Source: Nematostella vectensis (lineage: Eukaryota; Cnidaria; Anthozoa; Actiniaria; Edwardsiidae). Taken from it: a stretch of 64,000 nucleotides of DNA. The notes under the pieces were generated by a model. The model was given only the letters and a program-made list of their open reading frames with translations. It had not been told where the DNA came from and did no database searches. Of this stretch, positions 59,826 to 64,000 are shown in pieces. Position 1 is the first letter of the stretch. Each line of letters opens with the position of its first letter. Made by a program: the position numbers and the translations under genes. Location: assembly GCF_932526225.1 (NCBI RefSeq), contig NC_064035.1:2293501-2357500 (forward strand). The letters are read 5' to 3'.

Positions 59826-59965
59826 CAGGGCCGTAGCAATTGGTGGGGCACTTGGGGCAAGTGACCCCCAAAAATTTTCAAAAATTATAAGGAAATAATC
59901 AGGAGGGGCGTGGCTGTGTCCCCAAATATTTTCCAAATGTTTCTGTATTGAGCCCCCCCAATTAT
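59826..59965. mobile_element. MITE-like element inside the palindrome spacer
   Basis: It starts cagggccgtagcaattgg, contains ccaaaaattttcaaaaatta and ends near gagcccccccaattatt. It matches the small elements in NHEJ1 introns 4 and 5. It is present only on the left side of the palindrome centre, so it inserted after the inversion formed or was lost from the right side. Confidence 0.5.
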
Positions 59966-60194
59966 TATGAATATTGTTTTATTTGTCTTTGCTATAGCTT
60001 TCTTTCTATTGTTTTTGCACAATTTTAACATTAGTAGATATAGCGGACATGGTACAGTGTTGCTGTATTGTATCTACTTTCCAACATGATTACGGGGTTT
60101 TGTATTCTCTTCATACTGGTGTTTTAAAATTTCAAAATAAGTTTGCGTCATGGAGTACTTGAGAAGTAATTCTTGTGTCATTTCTTTTTTAAAA

Positions 60195-60232
60195 AATACG
60201 CTATTAAGCACGTTTGTGCTTAATAGCGTATT
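60195..60232. repeat. Perfect 17-bp-arm hairpin at the palindrome centre
   Basis: aatacgctattaagcac (60195-60211) and its exact reverse complement (60216-60232) are separated by GTTT. The midpoint, 60213.5, is within about 20 bp of the centre of the giant inverted repeat. Confidence 0.95.
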
Positions 60233-60344
60233 AAGGTTTCTCAACAATCCATTGTTAGTGGGGCTGTCAGGGGCTGAGAAACAACATGGGCGAGGCTGGT
60301 CCTTTTCGCAAATCCTGTTGTAATTGTGTATCTTCTGGATATTG

Positions 60345-62690
60345 AAAGCGCATAACGAGTTACCTGCTGTACTGTCGAGGTGCCTGCTATATGTTTTTAT
60401 CAGAGTAAATCACTTACAAATGCCTAAAAAGTGAAGCTTAAACAACGGAGAATACGATATTCCCAGTGCATAACGAGTTACCTGCTGTACTGTCGAGTTG
60501 CCTGCTATATGTTTTTATCAGAGTAAATCACTTACAAATGCCTAAAAAGTGAAGCTTAAACAACGGAGAATACGATATTCCCAGTGCATAACGAGTTACC
60601 TGCTGTACTGTCGAGTTGCCTGCTATATGTTTTTATTAAAGTAAATCACTAACAACTGCCTAAAAAGTGAAGCTTAAACAACGGAGAATACAATATTACC
60701 AGTGCATAACGAGTTACCTGCTGTACTGTCAAGTTGCCTGCTATATGTTTTTATTAAAGTAAATCACTTACAAATTCCAAAAAAGTGAAGCTTGAATGAC
60801 GACGAATACGATATTCCCAGCGCATAACAAGTTACCTGCTGTACTGTCGAATTGCCTGCTCTATGTTTTTATTAAAGTAAATCACGTATAAATACCAAAA
60901 AGTGAGCATTTAAAAACGACGAATACGATATTCAAAGCGCATAACGAGTTACCTGCTGTACTGTCGAGTTGCCTGCTATATGTTTTTATTAAAGTGAATC
61001 ACGTACAAGTTCCAAAAAAGTGAAGCTTGAATGACGACGAATACGATATTCCCAGTGCATAACGAGTTACCTGCTGTACTGTCGAGTTGCCTGCTATATG
61101 TTTTTATTAAAGTAAATCACGTACAAATTCCAAAAAAGTGAAGCTTGAATGACGACGAATACGATATTCCAAGCGCACAACGAGTTACCTGCTGTACTGT
61201 CGAGTTGCCTGCTATATGTTTTTATTAAAGTAAATCACGTACAAATTCCAAAAAAGTGAAGATTGAATGACGACGAATACGATATTCCCAGTGCATAACG
61301 AGTTACCTGCTGTACTGTCGAGTTGCCTGCTATATGTTTTTATTAAAGTAAATCACTAACAACTGCCTAAAAAGTGAAGCTTAAACAACGGAGAATACAA
61401 TATTACCAGTGCATAACGAGTTACCTGCTGTACTGTCAAGTTGCCTGCTATATGTTTTTATTAAAGTAAATCACGTACAAATTCCAAAAAAGTGAAGGTT
61501 GAATGACGACGAATACGATATTCCCAGCGCATAACGAGTTACCTGCTGTACTGTCGAATTGCCTGCTCTATGTTTTTATTAAAGTAAATCACGTATAAAT
61601 ACCAAAAAGTGAACATTTAACAACGACGAATACGATATTCAAAGCGCATAACGAGTTACCTGCTGTACTGTCGAGTTGCCTGCTATATGTTTTTATTAAA
61701 GTAAATCACGTACAAATTCCAAAAAAGTGAAGCTTGAATGACGACGAATACGATATTCCCAGTGCATAACGAGTTACCTGCTGTACTGTCGAGTTGCCTG
61801 CTATATGTTTTTATTAAAGTAAATCACGTACAAATTCCAAAAAAGTGAAGCTTGAATGACGACGAATACGATATTCCCAGTGCATAACGAGTTACCTGCT
61901 GTACTGTCGAGTTGCCTGCTATATGTTTTTATTAAAGTAAATCATGTAAAAATACGAAAAAGTGAAGCTCCAATAACGACGGATACGATATTCAAAGCGC
62001 ATAACGAGTTACCTGCTGTACTGTCGAGTTGCCTGCTATATGTTTTTATTAGAGTAAATCACTTACAACTGCCTAAAAATTGAAGCTTAAACAACGGAGA
62101 ATACAATATTACCAGTGCATAACGAGTTACCTGCTGTACTGTCAAGTTGCCTGCTATATGTTTTTATTAAAGTAAATCACGTACAAATTCCAAAAAAGTG
62201 AAGCTTGAATGACGACGAATACGATATTCCCAGCGCATAACGAGTTACCTGCTGTACTGTCGAGTTGCCTGCTATATGTTTTTATTAAAGTAAATCATGT
62301 ACAAATACGAAAAAATGAAGCTCCAATAACGACGGATACGATATTCAAAGCGCATAACGAGTTACCTGCTGTACTGTCGAGTTGCCTGCTATATGTTTTT
62401 ATTAAAGTAAATCACGTACAAATTCCAAAAAAGTGAAGCTTGAATGACGACGAATACGATATTCCCAGTGCATAACGAGTTACCTGCTGTACTGTCGAGT
62501 TGCCTGCTATATGTTTTTATTAAAGTAAATCACGTACAAATTCCAAAAAAGTGAAGCTTGAATGACGACGAATACGATATTCCCAGTGCATAACGAGTTA
62601 CCTGCTGTACTGTCGAGTTGCCTGTTATATGTTTTTGTTCGAGTAAATTACGTACAAATGCCAAAAAGTGAACATTTAAATCTGGTATTC
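60345..62690. repeat. 118-bp tandem array, right arm, about 20 copies in reverse orientation
   Basis: These are the same units as the left array, reverse-complemented: cgagttacctgctgtactgt, cgagttgcctgctatatg, then tttttattaaagtaaatcac. The order of unit variants partly mirrors the left array near the outer end and differs near the centre. Confidence 0.95.
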
Positions 62691-64000
62691 GTACCGAGGC
62701 GGCTGTGTGGGGTTATAAAATGTATGATGATAGACGTTAGTGCGTGGGTTAAAGTGTGCAATTATGGCTATTATATATGGTGTATTGCATTGGGGATGTT
62801 AGTTAAGAGTTGTGGCTATAAATGAAATGTAGAAAACGGGCTTGGAGTTAGGGCAGAACAGTGTATTTGACCTTGGAACGAGGGTGATAATTACCTGTTG
62901 ATAATTTCCTGTGAGTGTAATGTGAGCTTGTGAAAAATCTAGTCAATAACAAGACCGGTGAGGAATAATATCTAAAAGCGTGCAGATAGGGGACAAATCA
63001 ACGATGACAAATAGAAGATAGATAGTGGTTATATAAGTATTGGACAGTTGGCTCCTTGAGTATGAGTTTTTATATTGTGTCGTGTAGAGAGAGAGTTTGT
63101 TAGGATTCGCGCTCTAGGTTAGTGACTGATAATCGATGAGCTTAAGCGATGGCCCATATCGAGCGAAAATAATACGCGTAGATACGGCAGAGAAACGGTA
63201 GGAATTACAGTGCAGGTTAAGATGTGTAAATCACGTGCAAGTGCCAAAAGTGAACATTTAACAACGACGATTACGATATTTTCAGTATATGTTTCTATTC
63301 GAGTTAATCACTTACAAATGCCAAAAAAGTGAAGCTTTAATAACGACGAATACGATATTCCCAGTGCATCACGAGTTACCTGCTGTACTGTCAAGTTGCC
63401 TGCTAAAAGTTTTTATAAAAGTAAATCACGAAAACATTCCAAAAAAGTTAGGCTTTAATAACGACATACATAATTTGTCGTATTTCGAAAGTTTTGCACT
63501 GTTATTTCAGTCAGAACTCTAGATATCGACTTTTTTTTTCCACGGTCACGTGATTGATGACGTCATATTTTAAAAGTTCATGATTGTAAAATCCCATGTG
63601 CTATTTGTCATATTTCGAAAGTTTCGTAATGTTTTCTCAATAGGAACTCGAGAAAATGTTTTTTCCCACGGTCACGTGATTGATGACGTCATGAGAATAA
63701 CTAATACGGCGTTGTCTTCGTTATTACATTTGTACACTTAGGTTAAAGTTTGATGACTATCGGTAAAAAGGGGACGTAGATATCGCGACAATTGTGATGT
63801 AACGACTTGCCTGCTGGAACGTTCAACGTCACACAGTCACGTGATTAATAATATTTGATATCATACATGCATGAATATGTTTGTTGTACTTTTTGTACAA
63901 TCGTGTCAAAATTTCGTGACAATCGGCCATATACCTGCCGAGATATTACACAAATCATCACATTTGAGTTGCCTGCTAACTTCACCGAGTTGCCTGCTGA

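Larger units (their letters stand above)
56389..64000. mobile_element. Giant inverted repeat, Foldback-like element, right end beyond the window
   Basis: Sequence from 56389 rightward is the reverse complement of sequence from 64000 leftward. Matching positions sum to about 120,389-120,412, giving a centre near 60,200. Each arm has an outer part of about 1.3 kb that is not tandemly repeated, then an array of about 118-bp units. Visible mismatches between outer arms are few (for example caacgatg versus catcattg near 57388). The spacer of about 550 bp (59800-60345) has no transposase. Long inverted arms built from tandem repeats are the defining form of Foldback-type elements. An assembly artefact or genomic palindrome is the alternative. 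Confidence 0.8.

Noticed and set aside
57566..63522. Repeated frames encoding HNELPAVLSSCLLYVFIKVN
   Set aside because: These are by-products of the 118-bp units, mirrored in both arms, with no conserved start or termination.

Overview
The window is eukaryotic and animal-like. It has interrupted genes with GT-AG introns, a Hedgehog morphogen gene, a non-homologous end-joining gene (XLF/NHEJ1), a class A GPCR, LTR, LINE, Penelope-like and hAT elements, and a very high load of minisatellites. A non-bilaterian animal, most likely a cnidarian such as Nematostella, fits best. That is an inference from gene content and cannot be proven from the window alone.

Layout, left to right. (1) 1-1534 is a 36-bp minisatellite. 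(2) 1579-8737, minus strand, is a six-exon gene for a 161-aa protein with one gelsolin domain. Its introns hold a 38-bp minisatellite, a 41-bp minisatellite full of TGACGTCA sites and a 1.2-kb inverted-repeat element. (3) 12.66-14.0 kb is a decayed composite of a Penelope-like element (GIY-YIG endonuclease) and a LINE 3' end. (4) 16.84-17.27 kb holds a possible small plus-strand gene that converges on (5) a three-exon hedgehog gene on the minus strand at 17564-19451. (6) 23.57-27.72 kb is an array of about 95 copies of a 43-bp unit. (7) 27.98-37.23 kb is a 20/40-bp satellite interrupted by a Ty3/gypsy LTR retrotransposon (28843-36268), which itself contains a complete-ended hAT transposon (31489-35234). 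The satellite is interrupted again by a LINE fragment. (8) 37338-47203, plus strand, is an eight-exon NHEJ1/XLF gene of 303 aa. Introns 3 and 7 are almost wholly minisatellite, and the intron 7 arrays run across both splice junctions. (9) 49.97-50.49 kb is a G-rich 24-bp minisatellite. (10) 51999-53219, minus strand, is an intronless rhodopsin-family GPCR. (11) 55.46-55.90 kb holds a small inverted-repeat element and a perfect 48-bp-arm fold-back of the Penelope 3' end. (12) 56389 to the window edge is a giant inverted repeat of at least 7.6 kb, with arms made partly of about 118-bp tandem repeats and a small perfect hairpin near its centre. It resembles a Foldback-type element.

The four well-supported genes (gelsolin-domain protein, hedgehog, NHEJ1, GPCR) have no obvious shared pathway. 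What links the region is repeat biology: tandem arrays repeatedly begin at or close to exon edges, and transposons are nested inside satellites. The hedgehog gene keeps its zinc and calcium ligands but has Ser instead of Gly at the autoprocessing site.
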